A DNA stretch of 64,000 nucleotides from Halogranum rubrum (lineage in GTDB: Archaea > Halobacteriota > Halobacteria > Halobacteriales > Haloferacaceae), in assembly GCF_900114455.1 (NCBI RefSeq), contig NZ_FOTC01000002.1, positions 529,012 to 593,011 of the forward strand. The letters are read 5' to 3'. The position numbers and the translations under genes are program-made. Every line of letters starts with the position of its first letter. Within the stretch, counting starts at the first letter, position 1. This document shows, one piece after another, positions 8,025-16,925 of the stretch. The notes beneath the pieces were generated by a model. It did not search any database. It was not told where the DNA came from and saw only the letters and a program-made list of their open reading frames with translations.

Positions 8025-8543
8025 GTGAGTACATACTCGATTTTGGTACCGTCACTTATCGCAGTCGTGATTCTGCTGGCATTGAGCGCGTTCTTCTCCA
8101 GTAGTGAGTCCGCGATCTTTTCGCTCCCGGATGAGTGGGTGCAGACCGCGACGGACGACAGTTCGACCCAAAGCCACAGGCTCGAACAACTCCGCGCGAA
8201 CCCGCACCGACTCCTCGTCACGCTGTTGGTCGGAAACAACCTCGTCAACATCGCCATCACCAGCATCGTCACACTCCTGGTCGCGCGGTTTCTCCCTCCC
8301 GGTTTTACCGTCGTGATTGCGACACTCAGCGTGAGCGTTCTCGTCCTCGTCTTCGGAGAAATCGTGCCGAAATCCTACGGACTCGCTCATGCACAGTCCT
8401 GGAGTCTCCGCGTCGCGCGCCCGATTTCGTACGTTGAACGCGCACTAGGGCCACTCGTCGCGGTGTTCGATATCGTCACCCGGTGGCTGACGAGACTCGT
8501 TGGGGGCGACCAACATATCGAGAAGTCATATCTCGAAGACTGA
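8025..8543 (+). CDS. CNNM (DUF21) domain membrane protein without CBS/CorC modules
   Basis: A 172-residue protein consisting only of the CNNM transmembrane domain: an N-terminal helix with the SAFFSSSESAIFSL hallmark, LLVGNNLVNIAITSI, and the VFGEIVPKSYG motif. Full CNNM/CorC proteins, implicated in Mg2+/Co2+ export, continue with two CBS domains and a CorC_HlyC domain. Here the protein ends soon after the fourth helix and no CBS sequence follows before the convergent trkH. It is either a natural short form or a 3'-truncated gene. The start is GTG, suited to a leaderless mRNA. Confidence 0.85.
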   Translation: MSTYSILVPSLIAVVILLALSAFFSSSESAIFSLPDEWVQTATDDSSTQSHRLEQLRANPHRLLVTLLVGNNLVNIAITSIVTLLVARFLPPGFTVVIATLSVSVLVLVFGEIVPKSYGLAHAQSWSLRVARPISYVERALGPLVAVFDIVTRWLTRLVGGDQHIEKSYLED

Positions 8544-8692
8544 GCGACCGCCCTGTCCTCAGACTGTATTGACCTACTCTACACCCATCTGTTGGAGCGG
8601 GTGCCGTGCAAGACTCGCACACTCTATTCAACACGACTCATACACAAGTCACCTGAAACTCCGTCGGATCGAACGTGTGCGAACTGCGTCGG

Positions 8693-10339
8693 CTACGGCT
8701 CCAACCCGTACAGCACGCCACGAGCGAAGACGAGAATCGGGATAATTTCGAGCCGACCGACCCACATGTTCAGGAGGAACATCGCCTCGGCGACCACCGG
8801 CATGTCCGGGCCAGTGATGCCAGTCGAGAGGCCGACGTTCCCCTGTGCGCTGGCGACTTCGAACAGCGCGTCGGCGTAGGTGAAGTCCGGACCGGCGAGG
8901 TTGACGAGCAGGAGGCTGCTCGCACAGAGCAGGCCGATCCAGAGCAGACTGACCATCGCCGCCTCGCTGAACTCACGGTCCATCTCGTCGCGCGACAGAC
9001 GTCGGCCGTCCATGTTCAGGCTGACGACGGCGTTCGAGGGGAGGAACACTCGCGAGAACTGCCACGTGATGCCGCGGCCGATTGTGTACGCACGGATTAT
9101 CTTGATGCCGCCGACGGTACTCCCGGCGGCCCCACCGAGCGTCATCGCGGCGGCGACGATGAGTTTGCCGCCTGCCCCCCAACCACCGATGGGGGCCGAC
9201 TGAAAGCCCGTACAGGAGAGTGCGCTGATAAACTGGAACGTCGAGTCGCGGATGGCGTCGACTTGCGCGCCCGAGAACCCGAGCGCCTGCAGGCCGAAAT
9301 AGCCCGCACTTGGCTCGAACGCACTCGTGAGTGCGACGACGTTCTGCGCCGAGAGCAGGAGGACGCCGACGCCGAAGAGGATGAACAGCCAACGTGTCTG
9401 GAGGTCGGAGAACAGTTTCGAGAGGTCTCTGTCCTTCAGGACGGCGTAGTGGATTGGGAAGGCGATTGCCCCGAGCGTCATGATAGGCAAGAGCACCGTC
9501 TCGATGAGCGGCGAGTCGTAGGTGGCGATGGAGTTGTCCGTGACGCTGAACCCACCGGTCGAGAGACCGGTCATCGCGTGGTTGAGCGCCTGCCAGCCCA
9601 CCTCCCAGAGCGGCAGTTGTGAACCGTAGTCACTCAGGCGGATGGCGACGAAGAGTGCGGCGACCGAGAGGACGGTGTAGAGGACGAAAATCTTCCAGAC
9701 GGTCCGCACCGTCGAGACGATACTCGGGTGAATCCGTTCCTCTCGTGCCTCGCTCCGGTAGAGTGCGTAACTCCCGCTACCGGGGCGCGCGAGGATGGAG
9801 ACGGTGAGGACGATGACGCCCACGCCACCGACCCACTGGATGAGCGAGCGCCACCACTGGAACGCTCTGGGGAGACTGGGTTCGGTCGTCGCCATCGTCA
9901 GTCCGCTGCCGGTCCATCCGGACATCGACTCGAACAGTGCGTGAAGCGGGTTGCGGAAGACGGCGAGACTCGACACGTCGATACCGCCGCGTGCGCCGTA
10001 GGCGGCGAGCACCTCTGTCGGCGTGAGATATGCGCCGAGGACGAACGGGATAGCGCCGAAGACGGCGACGCAGAGCCAGCCACCGGCGGCGATGATCATC
10101 CCGTGTTTCATCACCGGGTTCGGTGCGTCGGCGAAGGTGTACCGTGCGCCGAGTCCGACGGCCGCGGTCAGGCCCCCAGCGAGGAGAAACGCGAGTGCGG
10201 CGTACCACTCGCCGAAGACGACTGCGACGAGTACAGAAAGAGTCATCAACGCGGCTTCCATCGCGAGGAGCGACCCGATGTCGCGGGCGATGGTCGCGAG
10301 GTCGATGGAGACGCCCGAAATCACCTGTCGTCGTGCCAT
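8693..10339 (-). CDS. trkH: TrkH-family potassium uptake channel (second copy)
   Basis: A 548-residue paralogue of the TrkH at 5245. Filter-loop segments are SGWTGSGLTMA, MTGLSTGGFSVTD, ALSCTGFQSAP and AQGNVGLSTGITGP. The first loop has Gly-Ser-Gly where the other copy has Thr-Thr-Gly, so the two may differ in selectivity or affinity. Its ATG overlaps the TGA of the upstream trkA-like gene (10336-10339), implying translational coupling. It is convergent with the CNNM gene. Confidence 0.93.
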   Translation of the reverse strand: MARRQVISGVSIDLATIARDIGSLLAMEAALMTLSVLVAVVFGEWYAALAFLLAGGLTAAVGLGARYTFADAPNPVMKHGMIIAAGGWLCVAVFGAIPFVLGAYLTPTEVLAAYGARGGIDVSSLAVFRNPLHALFESMSGWTGSGLTMATTEPSLPRAFQWWRSLIQWVGGVGVIVLTVSILARPGSGSYALYRSEAREERIHPSIVSTVRTVWKIFVLYTVLSVAALFVAIRLSDYGSQLPLWEVGWQALNHAMTGLSTGGFSVTDNSIATYDSPLIETVLLPIMTLGAIAFPIHYAVLKDRDLSKLFSDLQTRWLFILFGVGVLLLSAQNVVALTSAFEPSAGYFGLQALGFSGAQVDAIRDSTFQFISALSCTGFQSAPIGGWGAGGKLIVAAAMTLGGAAGSTVGGIKIIRAYTIGRGITWQFSRVFLPSNAVVSLNMDGRRLSRDEMDREFSEAAMVSLLWIGLLCASSLLLVNLAGPDFTYADALFEVASAQGNVGLSTGITGPDMPVVAEAMFLLNMWVGRLEIIPILVFARGVLYGLEP

Positions 10340-11019
10340 CAGTCGTGGTCCTCGTAGTGGCCGAAGACGTCCGTCACCTCCGGCGTCGCACCCTCCCCGG
10401 AGTAGACGGTCAGCATGTCACCGGCGTGAATCTCGATGTTCCCACGCGGGGTGATTGGGTCGCCCTCCCCGTTTCGTTCGATGGCGACGAGCAGCATCTC
10501 GTCGCTCAGCAGGTTCTTCGATGCCGCCTCCTGAATCGTCAGCCCGGCGATAGGCGCGTCCTTACCGACGGTGATTTCGAACACCTCCGCCTGCTCGCCG
10601 ATGCGCATGTAGTCGATGATAGACGGGCGCTTGACCGCCCGATAGAGATACTCCGCGATGAGTCGCTGTGGGTTCTCCATCGTGTTGACGCCGATACGAC
10701 GGAAGAGACCCATATGTTCGGGGTTGTGGACGACAGAGACGATGTTGGGGACTTCTAACTCCTTGCCCAGGAGACAGACCATGATGTTCGTCGCGTCTTG
10801 GTCGGTCGTCGAGATGAGTGCGTCTGCGCGGTCGGCACCGGCGTCTTCGAGAGTGTCTTTCACCGTCGCGTCGTCGCTAATAACGAGACAGTCGTAGGTC
10901 GCTGCTCGCTCGGCCTTCACCTCGTCACGCTCGATGACGACGACTTCGTTGCCACCGGCAGTGGCAATCTCGATGAGCGGCGTGCCGATGTTTCCTGCGC
11001 CGACGATGACGATGTACAT
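10339..11019 (-). CDS. trkA: Single-unit TrkA (RCK) regulatory protein
   Basis: A 226-residue protein with one RCK_N Rossmann fold (IVGAGNIGTPL at 4-14, acidic VIERDE after strand two) and one RCK_C domain (about residues 140-220, PRGNIEIHAGDMLTVY). This half-length form must assemble as an octameric ring, unlike the double TrkA at 3792. It is coupled by a 4-bp overlap to the downstream trkH and is presumably its dedicated gate. It starts 227 bp from the divergent APC permease. Confidence 0.92.
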   Translation of the reverse strand: MYIVIVGAGNIGTPLIEIATAGGNEVVVIERDEVKAERAATYDCLVISDDATVKDTLEDAGADRADALISTTDQDATNIMVCLLGKELEVPNIVSVVHNPEHMGLFRRIGVNTMENPQRLIAEYLYRAVKRPSIIDYMRIGEQAEVFEITVGKDAPIAGLTIQEAASKNLLSDEMLLVAIERNGEGDPITPRGNIEIHAGDMLTVYSGEGATPEVTDVFGHYEDHD

Positions 11020-11178
11020 TCGTAGCGGGGGTGGGCAGGGGGAAGGGGAAAAAGTACCGTTCCGTGTGGCGGTGCCGGTTCACACGTAGCGTATCTTCGC
11101 CTTCTGGACTGGCGAACATACCGACTGATTGCTAGTTTCCCGACTGTTTACCTCTGAAGCGCGAGATATTCTCTAGCA

Positions 11179-11250
11179 ATGCTTCCCAGGCGTCGGTCTC
11201 GCGAGTTCGAGTTCGCCGCTTTCGGGTCTCGTCAGTGGGTGAGACCGTGA
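11179..11250 (+). other. Possible 23-codon upstream ORF ending on the APC permease GTG start
   Basis: ATG at 11179 reads 23 codons to TGA at 11248-11250, which overlaps the preferred permease start GTG (11247-11249) as GTGA. A weak TATA-like TTTAC lies about 30 nt upstream of the ATG. This geometry would allow termination-reinitiation coupling; translation is not shown. Confidence 0.25.
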
Positions 11251-12635
11251 GTAAAGCAGGTGAACGCGCACCGGCGACGAGCCTCGGTCTGCTCGACGCA
11301 ACCATGGTCGGCATCGGCGCGATGATTGGGGCCGGAATCTTCGTGTTGACTGGACTCGCCGCGAACATCGCCGGCCCAGCCGTCATCGCCGTCTTCGCAC
11401 TGAACGGCGTCGTCACCTCGTTTACCGCCTTGGCGTACGCCGAACTCGCGGCGGCTATCCCGCGCAACGGCGGTGGCTACGCCTACGTCCGCGAGGTGTT
11501 CTCCGCGCCCGTATCGTTCGTCATGGGGTGGACGCGGTGGTTCACCTACATGATCGCTGGTGCGTTGTACGCGCTGGGGTTCGCCTCGAACTTCGTCGAG
11601 TTCGCCCACATCTACGGGTTCGACCTTCCCGGTCCGCCCGTGGTGTACGCGCTGCTCGTCGTCGTCGTGTTCGTCGCGCTGAACGCGCTGTCGACGGCGG
11701 CCAGTGGGGGCGCAGAGACGGTTATCACCCTCGTGAAGATAGCCATCCTGGGTGTGTTCGTCGCCTTCGGCCTCTCGGTGGCCCGCGTCGACGAGTTCCA
11801 ACCGTTCTTTCCCGAAGCGGGTCCCATCGCGCTCCTTCCGGCGATGGGACTGACGTTTATCGCGTTTCAGGGATACGACCTCATTGCAACGGTGACCGAG
11901 GAGGTGGAGAACCCGACGGTGAACATCCCGCGGGCCATCATCCTGAGCGTCGTCGTCACTGTCGTCGTCTACCTCCTCGTCATCTTCGTCGCCATCGGGA
12001 CACTCGGTGCCGAGGCGCTCGGTGCAGCGGGTGAGACGGCTGTCGCCCGCGCCGCCGAGGGGTTCATGCCCACGTTTCCGCTCGTCGGAACCGGTGCGGC
12101 TATCATCGCCTTCGGTGCCGTCTTCTCGACCATCAGCGCACTCAACGCCGTCGTCATCGGCTCTAGTCGGGTGGCGTTCGCGATGGGCCGGGAACGCCAA
12201 CTGCCCGCCGCACTCGGTCGGCTCCATCACCGCTACGGAACGCCGTTCGTCGGCATCCTCGCCAGCGCCGCCGTGATGCTCGTCGCCGTCGTCGTCGTTC
12301 CCATCCAAGTCGTCGGCAACCTCGCCAGTCTCTTCTCGCTTCTGGGGTTCACCATCGTCAACGTCGCCGTCATCCGCCTCCGACGACAGCAACCTGACCT
12401 TCGTCGCCCCTTCGAGATGCCGTTCTACCCGTACACGCCGATTCTCGGTATCGGCTGTAACCTCCTCCTCGGATTCTTCATCGACCCCTTCACGTGGGCG
12501 CTCGCACTCGGATGGTTGGCCGTCGGTGGGGTCGTCTATTTGCTCTTGGCCCGCCGAGGATATGGTGAGGGCGAGCGCCGCGAATCCGTGATTGCAGAGG
12601 CCGAACCCCTCGACTTGGAGGACGAACACAAATGA
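11247..12635 (+). CDS. APC-superfamily amino acid/cation permease
   Basis: A 462-residue, roughly 12-helix transporter. The APC signature is clear at the start (GLLDATMVGIGAMIGAGIFV), with the unwound GAGIF helix-1 motif that binds substrate and VVTSFTALAYAELAAAIPR in helix 2. An in-frame GTG at 11235 is a less likely alternative start. Its stop overlaps the ATG of an RCK protein by 4 bp, an unusual pairing for an amino acid permease. It may be a K+ or amino acid transporter gated by nucleotide; the substrate is not predictable. Confidence 0.9.
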   Translation: MSKAGERAPATSLGLLDATMVGIGAMIGAGIFVLTGLAANIAGPAVIAVFALNGVVTSFTALAYAELAAAIPRNGGGYAYVREVFSAPVSFVMGWTRWFTYMIAGALYALGFASNFVEFAHIYGFDLPGPPVVYALLVVVVFVALNALSTAASGGAETVITLVKIAILGVFVAFGLSVARVDEFQPFFPEAGPIALLPAMGLTFIAFQGYDLIATVTEEVENPTVNIPRAIILSVVVTVVVYLLVIFVAIGTLGAEALGAAGETAVARAAEGFMPTFPLVGTGAAIIAFGAVFSTISALNAVVIGSSRVAFAMGRERQLPAALGRLHHRYGTPFVGILASAAVMLVAVVVVPIQVVGNLASLFSLLGFTIVNVAVIRLRRQQPDLRRPFEMPFYPYTPILGIGCNLLLGFFIDPFTWALALGWLAVGGVVYLLLARRGYGEGERRESVIAEAEPLDLEDEHK

Positions 12636-13297
12636 GCGCCGACGACACCACTGGAGATTTACGCGTCATCATCGCCGGCGGCGGTGAGGTTGGCGTGCGG
12701 ACGGCCGAACTGCTCGACGACCGTGGACACACTGTCACGCTCGTCGAGGCACATCCCGAACGGAGCGCCTTCCTGAGCGACGCGTACGTCGCGACGGTCA
12801 TCGAAGGTGACGCCTCGCGCCCCTCGATTCTCCGGCAGGCGCAACCGGAGCGCTGTGACGTCGTCGCCGCACTTACCGACGACGAGGCGACGAACTTCGC
12901 TATCTGCATGGCCGCTCAGCGGATGGCCGACGTTCGAACCGTAATGCGGACCACGACGCGCCCGGACGACCTCTACGCCGAGTACGTCGACGAAGTGGTC
13001 TTTCCCGAACGGACCGGCGCGCGCGCCGCGGCGAACGCAATCGCCGACGAAGGCGTCCGAACGGTCGAAGACGTCTTCGGCGACGTAGAGATTTTGGAAA
13101 TCGAAATCGCCGAGGACGCACCGGCGGCGGGCCGACAACTCAGCGAGGTTCGCTTACCGCGGGGCAGTCTCATCATCGTCGACTACGCTGGCAACCGCAT
13201 CGGCGGCCCGGAGACGGTGCTCGCGCCCGGCAACCGCTACGTCGTCGCCGTCGAGTCCGACGTCGCCGACGAGGTGATGAACCTGCTTCGGGGATAG
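12632..13297 (+). CDS. RCK (TrkA-type) protein coupled to the APC permease
   Basis: A 221-residue cytosolic protein: an RCK_N Rossmann fold with GGGEVGVRTAELL (about 17-29) and acidic VEAHPE after strand two, then an RCK_C domain (about 145-220, LAPGNRYVVAVESD). It overlaps the permease gene by ATGA, so the two are made together. By analogy with Trk systems and with RCK-linked permeases it is likely a ligand-sensing regulatory subunit of the permease; this is inference. It is the third RCK gene within 10 kb. Confidence 0.88.
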   Translation: MSADDTTGDLRVIIAGGGEVGVRTAELLDDRGHTVTLVEAHPERSAFLSDAYVATVIEGDASRPSILRQAQPERCDVVAALTDDEATNFAICMAAQRMADVRTVMRTTTRPDDLYAEYVDEVVFPERTGARAAANAIADEGVRTVEDVFGDVEILEIEIAEDAPAAGRQLSEVRLPRGSLIIVDYAGNRIGGPETVLAPGNRYVVAVESDVADEVMNLLRG

Positions 13298-13346
13298 TGC
13301 TCGAACCGGCGGAAGACATTTATCTTCACTGTCAGAACTACGACCG

Positions 13347-13691
13347 ATGCCCTCCTACTCACATCGGTCGGCACCGCTCGGACTGAAGATAATCGCCGTC
13401 GTCGGCCTGCTCACCGCAATCCCCGACGTGCTGCAGGGACTCGGCCTTCTCGCAGGTGGAATTCCGTGGTTCGTCTTCGGTGTCGTCGTCTTCGGGGTGG
13501 CACTGCTGAAAGTGCTGACCATGTTCGGTCTCGTGACGCTCACGCCGTGGGCGTGGACGGTTGCCGTGTTTCTGTACGGGTTCGACACCGTCGTCGCACT
13601 CCTCAGTGGTCAGCTACTCCAGGCACTCGTCCTTGCACTCGTCACGGCGTACATCTACGGGCAGAAGAACCTGTTCCGTCGTGGGTACTGA
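13347..13691 (+). CDS. Four-helix membrane protein of unknown function
   Basis: A 114-residue hydrophobic protein with about four membrane segments (LKIIAVVGLLTAIPDVLQGL, GIPWFVFGVVVFGVALLKVL, LTPWAWTVAVFLYGFDTVVA, LLQALVLALVTAYIYG) and a short basic tail. It begins 49 bp after the RCK gene on the same strand. The pattern resembles small DUF2127/DUF2029-like membrane proteins, but I cannot assign a family. Confidence 0.7.
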   Translation: MPSYSHRSAPLGLKIIAVVGLLTAIPDVLQGLGLLAGGIPWFVFGVVVFGVALLKVLTMFGLVTLTPWAWTVAVFLYGFDTVVALLSGQLLQALVLALVTAYIYGQKNLFRRGY

Positions 13692-14048
13692 GAGACTGGC
13701 GTCTCGTATCGGTGAAGGAGAAACTCTTGCTCGGTTGATCCATCTCTCAGAGTGACTGTCTCTGCCGAAGCCGGTAGCATTATGAGTGTTGCGTGCTTCA
13801 CCCAAGATGACGCTTCGTTCTTGGAGGGCCGAAGCGTCAGCGGGGACCACGGTGGCCAGCCGACTTTTTCGGCTGGCTACCACTCTCTTACACCAACGAG
13901 CGTGCTGTGCGCTCGCACCGTCGGTATAGCCGTACTCTTGATACACACGAGCAACAGCGACTGGACCGTTGTAGAGCCGTCTCCCCAGGTAGCGAGTATC
14001 GAGTATATAGTCGTCGAACCGAGTCGAAAAGAACCGGGGACCCAGCGT
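13692..14048. other. 357-bp gap holding a strong double hairpin
   Basis: No gene is supported. A weak reading frame crosses the gap and runs into gatA antisense sequence, so it is not accepted. The notable content is the pair of long hairpins at 13808-13881, described separately. The last 150 bp, next to the gatA 3' end, show nothing recognisable. Confidence 0.6.
13808..13881 (+). ncRNA. Double-hairpin structured element, possible IS200/IS605 right-end (omega RNA-like) relic
   Basis: Hairpin 1 (13808-13839) has a perfect 10-bp stem (TGACGCTTCG/CGAAGCGTCA) and a 12-nt loop. Hairpin 2 (13851-13881) has a 13-bp stem with a single G-U pair and a CTTTT loop. Just upstream, one frame reads TVSAEAGSI, which recalls the C-terminal tails of haloarchaeal TnpB proteins, whose 3' ends encode structured guide-type RNAs. 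No tnpB body remains, so this would be a decayed right end. The pairing is seen; the identity is speculative. Confidence 0.35.
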
Positions 14049-15323
14049 CTACTGTTCGACGGCGCTGGCGGCGCGGATGATCTGTTCCTCGCCGAACTTC
14101 GGACCGATGAGCTGTAGCCCCACGGGGAGTCCCTCGGTTTCGCCCGCCGGGACGGAGATGGCGGGGAGGTTCGCGAGGTTCACCGGGACGGTGTTGGCGT
14201 CTGCGAGATACATCTGCAGGGGGTCGTCGAGACTCTCACCGAGTTCGAACGGCGGGACGGGCATCGTCGGCGACGCGAGCACGTCGACGTCGGCGAACGC
14301 CTCGTCGAAGTCCTGTTTGATCCACGCGCGGGCATCCTGGGCCTTGGCGTAGTACTTGTCGTGGTAGCCTGCCGAGAGCGCGTAGGTGCCGAGAAGGACG
14401 CGACGTTTGACCTCCGCGCCGAACCCTTCTTCGCGGGCCGACGCGAACGACTCGTTCCAGTTGCCCTCGTAGCCGCCGGATTTCCCGTAGCGCACGCCGT
14501 CGAACCGAGCGAGGTTCGAGGAGGCTTCGGACATCGCGATGACGTAGTACGCTTGTACCGCGTGGTCGACGGAGGGGAGTGAGACTTCCTCGTACGTGGC
14601 ACCTTGCGCCTCCAGTTCCGAGATCGCGTCCCAGAACGCGTCGACGACGCCCTCGTCTGCGCCGTCGACGAGTTCGGTAGGGACGCCGATGGTGAGGCCG
14701 TCGACGTCGCCGTCGGCGGCACCCGCGTAGTCCGAGTCTGCACCCTCGTCGCGCGTCGTGCCGTCGTGGGCGTCCGGGCCGGCGACGACGTCGAGGAGTT
14801 CGGCCGCTTCTTCGACTGTCGGTGCAATTGGACCGATCTGTTCCAGCGAGTTGGCGTAGGCGACGAGACCGTAGCGGGAGACGAGGCCGTAGGTCGGCTT
14901 GATCCCGACGACACCGCAGAATGCGGCCGGACAACGGATGGAGCCACCCGTGTCCGACCCGAGTGCGAGGTCGGCCTCACCCGCGGCGACGGCGGCGGCG
15001 CTGCCACCCGAGGACCCGCCGGGGACGCGCGATTCGTCGACGGGGTTCTTCGTCGGACCGTAGGCGGAGGTTTCGGTGGTTGTCCCCATCCCGAACTCGT
15101 CCATGTTGGCCTTCCCGGCGATAGACCCACCTGCGTCTTTCAGTCGTTCGACGACCGTCGCGTCGTACGGCGGGACGTAGTCTTCGAGCATCGCAGAGCC
15201 GCAGGTCGTGCGGAGTCCCTTCGTGCTGATGTTGTCCTTGACGGCGACGGACTTCCCAGAGAGCGGTCCGTCACTCTCGCCGTCGATAGTCTCCTCGGTG
15301 ATGAAGGCGTTGAGGTCGCTCAT
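14049..15323 (-). CDS. gatA: Asp-tRNA(Asn)/Glu-tRNA(Gln) amidotransferase subunit A
   Basis: A 424-residue amidase-signature protein that releases ammonia from glutamine to amidate Asp-tRNA(Asn) or Glu-tRNA(Gln). The catalytic Ser-cisSer-Lys set is visible: Lys29 (VAVKDN), the GGSSGGS segment at 102-108, and Ser128 in DTGGSIR. The length is slightly below the bacterial average (about 480), as is common in haloarchaea. The ATG overlaps the gatC stop in an ATGA arrangement. gatB is not in the window. A mesh of hairpins lies downstream of its stop. Confidence 0.95.
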   Translation of the reverse strand: MSDLNAFITEETIDGESDGPLSGKSVAVKDNISTKGLRTTCGSAMLEDYVPPYDATVVERLKDAGGSIAGKANMDEFGMGTTTETSAYGPTKNPVDESRVPGGSSGGSAAAVAAGEADLALGSDTGGSIRCPAAFCGVVGIKPTYGLVSRYGLVAYANSLEQIGPIAPTVEEAAELLDVVAGPDAHDGTTRDEGADSDYAGAADGDVDGLTIGVPTELVDGADEGVVDAFWDAISELEAQGATYEEVSLPSVDHAVQAYYVIAMSEASSNLARFDGVRYGKSGGYEGNWNESFASAREEGFGAEVKRRVLLGTYALSAGYHDKYYAKAQDARAWIKQDFDEAFADVDVLASPTMPVPPFELGESLDDPLQMYLADANTVPVNLANLPAISVPAGETEGLPVGLQLIGPKFGEEQIIRAASAVEQ

Positions 15324-15598
15324 GACACCCGCGGCCCCTTGAAGAAGCCGTCTTCGGTCTCCGGTGCGTTGGCGAGCGCTTCTTCCTGTGACAGACCCTC
15401 ACGAACCTCGTCGGGTCGCATCACGTTCACGAGGTCGGACTCGCGGTCGACCTCCGGTACCTCGTCGAGCGCGTCGAAATACTCCAGAATATCGGCGAAC
15501 TGCGTGGCGAACGCCTCGACTTCGTCGTCGTCGAGGTTCACCCGCGCCAGCTCGGCGACGTGACGCACCTCGTCTGCGTCAACGCGGGATTGGCTCAT
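15320..15598 (-). CDS. gatC: Asp-tRNA(Asn)/Glu-tRNA(Gln) amidotransferase subunit C
   Basis: A 92-residue small subunit that wraps around GatA and stabilises the GatCAB complex. Family features: an N-terminal helix with VRHVAELARVNLDDDEVEAF, then FADILEYFDALDEVPEV, and a C-terminal segment MRPDEV...LANAPETEDGFFKGPRV that inserts along GatA. It is translationally coupled to gatA. The 206-bp region to the divergent tfb gene should hold both promoters. Confidence 0.95.
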   Translation of the reverse strand: MSQSRVDADEVRHVAELARVNLDDDEVEAFATQFADILEYFDALDEVPEVDRESDLVNVMRPDEVREGLSQEEALANAPETEDGFFKGPRVS

Positions 15599-15804
15599 AC
15601 TTCGAGGGTGCCACGGGCCGGGAGTAAGGGTTTCGATGCGGCGGCGGACGGGCTGTCCAGTGCCGTCGTCGCCGCGTGTCAGTCGCCGTCACGGGATTGT
15701 TTCACACGATTGGTCATCAGAGTTAAGTTGCTCGGTGTCCAACAGATGAGTGAATAGAGACAGAGAGATAGAGAGACTTCTCTCCCACCCCCCCTTATCC
15801 CACA

Positions 15805-16794
15805 ATGACTGAGAGTGTCCGAAGCTACACGGGTCAGCGTGCCCGTTCGCGCGAGGAAGAAGAGACAGAATCCGAGAACGAGTCGGCCTCGGAGGAGCTA
15901 CACTGCCCGGAGTGCGGAGGACAGCTGAACCCAGACACGGCTCACGGTGAGACGGTCTGTAGCGACTGTGGGCTCGTCGTCGACGAAGACGAGATCGACC
16001 ACGGTCCCGAGTGGCGAGCGTTCGACTCCAAAGAGAAAGACCAGAAGTCCCGCGTCGGTGCACCGACGACGAACATGATGCACGACAAAGGGCTGTCGAC
16101 CAACATCGGCTGGCAGGACAAAGACGCCTACGGGAACTCCCTGTCCAGTCGCCAGCGAGAGAAGATGCAGCGACTGCGGACCTGGAACGAGCGGTTCCGA
16201 ACCCGTGACTCCAAAGAGCGCAACCTGAAGCAGGCGCTCGGCGAAATCGACCGCATGGCCTCCGGTCTCGGTCTGCCGGACAACGTCCGCGAGACGGCGT
16301 CGGTCATCTATCGCCGTGCGCTCGACGACGACCTGCTGCCCGGCCGCTCCATCGAGGGTGTCGCGACGAGTGCCCTCTACGCGGCGGCCCGCCAGGCCGG
16401 CACGCCGCGGAGTCTCGACGAGATTGCGAGCGTCTCCCGCGTCGACAAAGACGAAATCGCCCGGACGTACCGGTACGTCGTCCGCGAACTCAAACTGGAG
16501 ATTCAGCCCGCGGACCCCGAACAGTACGTCCCACGCTTTGCCAGCGACCTCGACCTCTCCGACGAGTCCGAGCGTCGTGCGCGCAAACTGCTCCAGAACG
16601 CGAAAGAAGAGGGCGTCCACAGCGGGAAGTCGCCGGTCGGCCTCGCGGCCGCCGCCGTCTACGCCGCTTCGCTCTTGACCAACGAGAAGGTCACCCAAAG
16701 CGAGGTTTCGGACGTCGCAAACATCAGCGAAGTCACCATCCGCAACCGGTATCACGAACTGCTCGAAGCCGAAGAGCAAGTTCAGATGCCCTAA
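15805..16794 (+). CDS. tfb: Transcription initiation factor IIB (TFB)
   Basis: A 329-residue general transcription factor that recruits RNA polymerase to TBP-bound promoters. The N-terminal zinc ribbon has cysteines at about 34, 37, 52 and 55 (CPECG...CSDCG), followed by the B-reader/linker region, and two cyclin folds (about 125-215 and 225-315). An acidic extension of about 30 residues precedes the ribbon. Haloarchaea carry several TFB paralogues, so a specific number cannot be given. The leader begins after a weak TATA-like element and contains a C-rich run before the ATG. Confidence 0.95.
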   Translation: MTESVRSYTGQRARSREEEETESENESASEELHCPECGGQLNPDTAHGETVCSDCGLVVDEDEIDHGPEWRAFDSKEKDQKSRVGAPTTNMMHDKGLSTNIGWQDKDAYGNSLSSRQREKMQRLRTWNERFRTRDSKERNLKQALGEIDRMASGLGLPDNVRETASVIYRRALDDDLLPGRSIEGVATSALYAAARQAGTPRSLDEIASVSRVDKDEIARTYRYVVRELKLEIQPADPEQYVPRFASDLDLSDESERRARKLLQNAKEEGVHSGKSPVGLAAAAVYAASLLTNEKVTQSEVSDVANISEVTIRNRYHELLEAEEQVQMP

Positions 16795-16925
16795 CCCCTT
16801 CTGTCTCTTCACTTCACGAGTCGCGTGAATCGATTCACGTCGCCGTGTTTTCGTCGCTGACGACTCTATCTACTCCATCCACCCCGAGTCGGAATCGGCA
16901 AGTCCCACCGTTCAGAGCCATCCGT

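Noticed and set aside
11232-12629. A 465-codon minus-strand frame opposite the APC permease
   Set aside because: It is a hydrophilic, His/Asp/Arg-rich mirror of hydrophobic transporter codons, a usual artefact.
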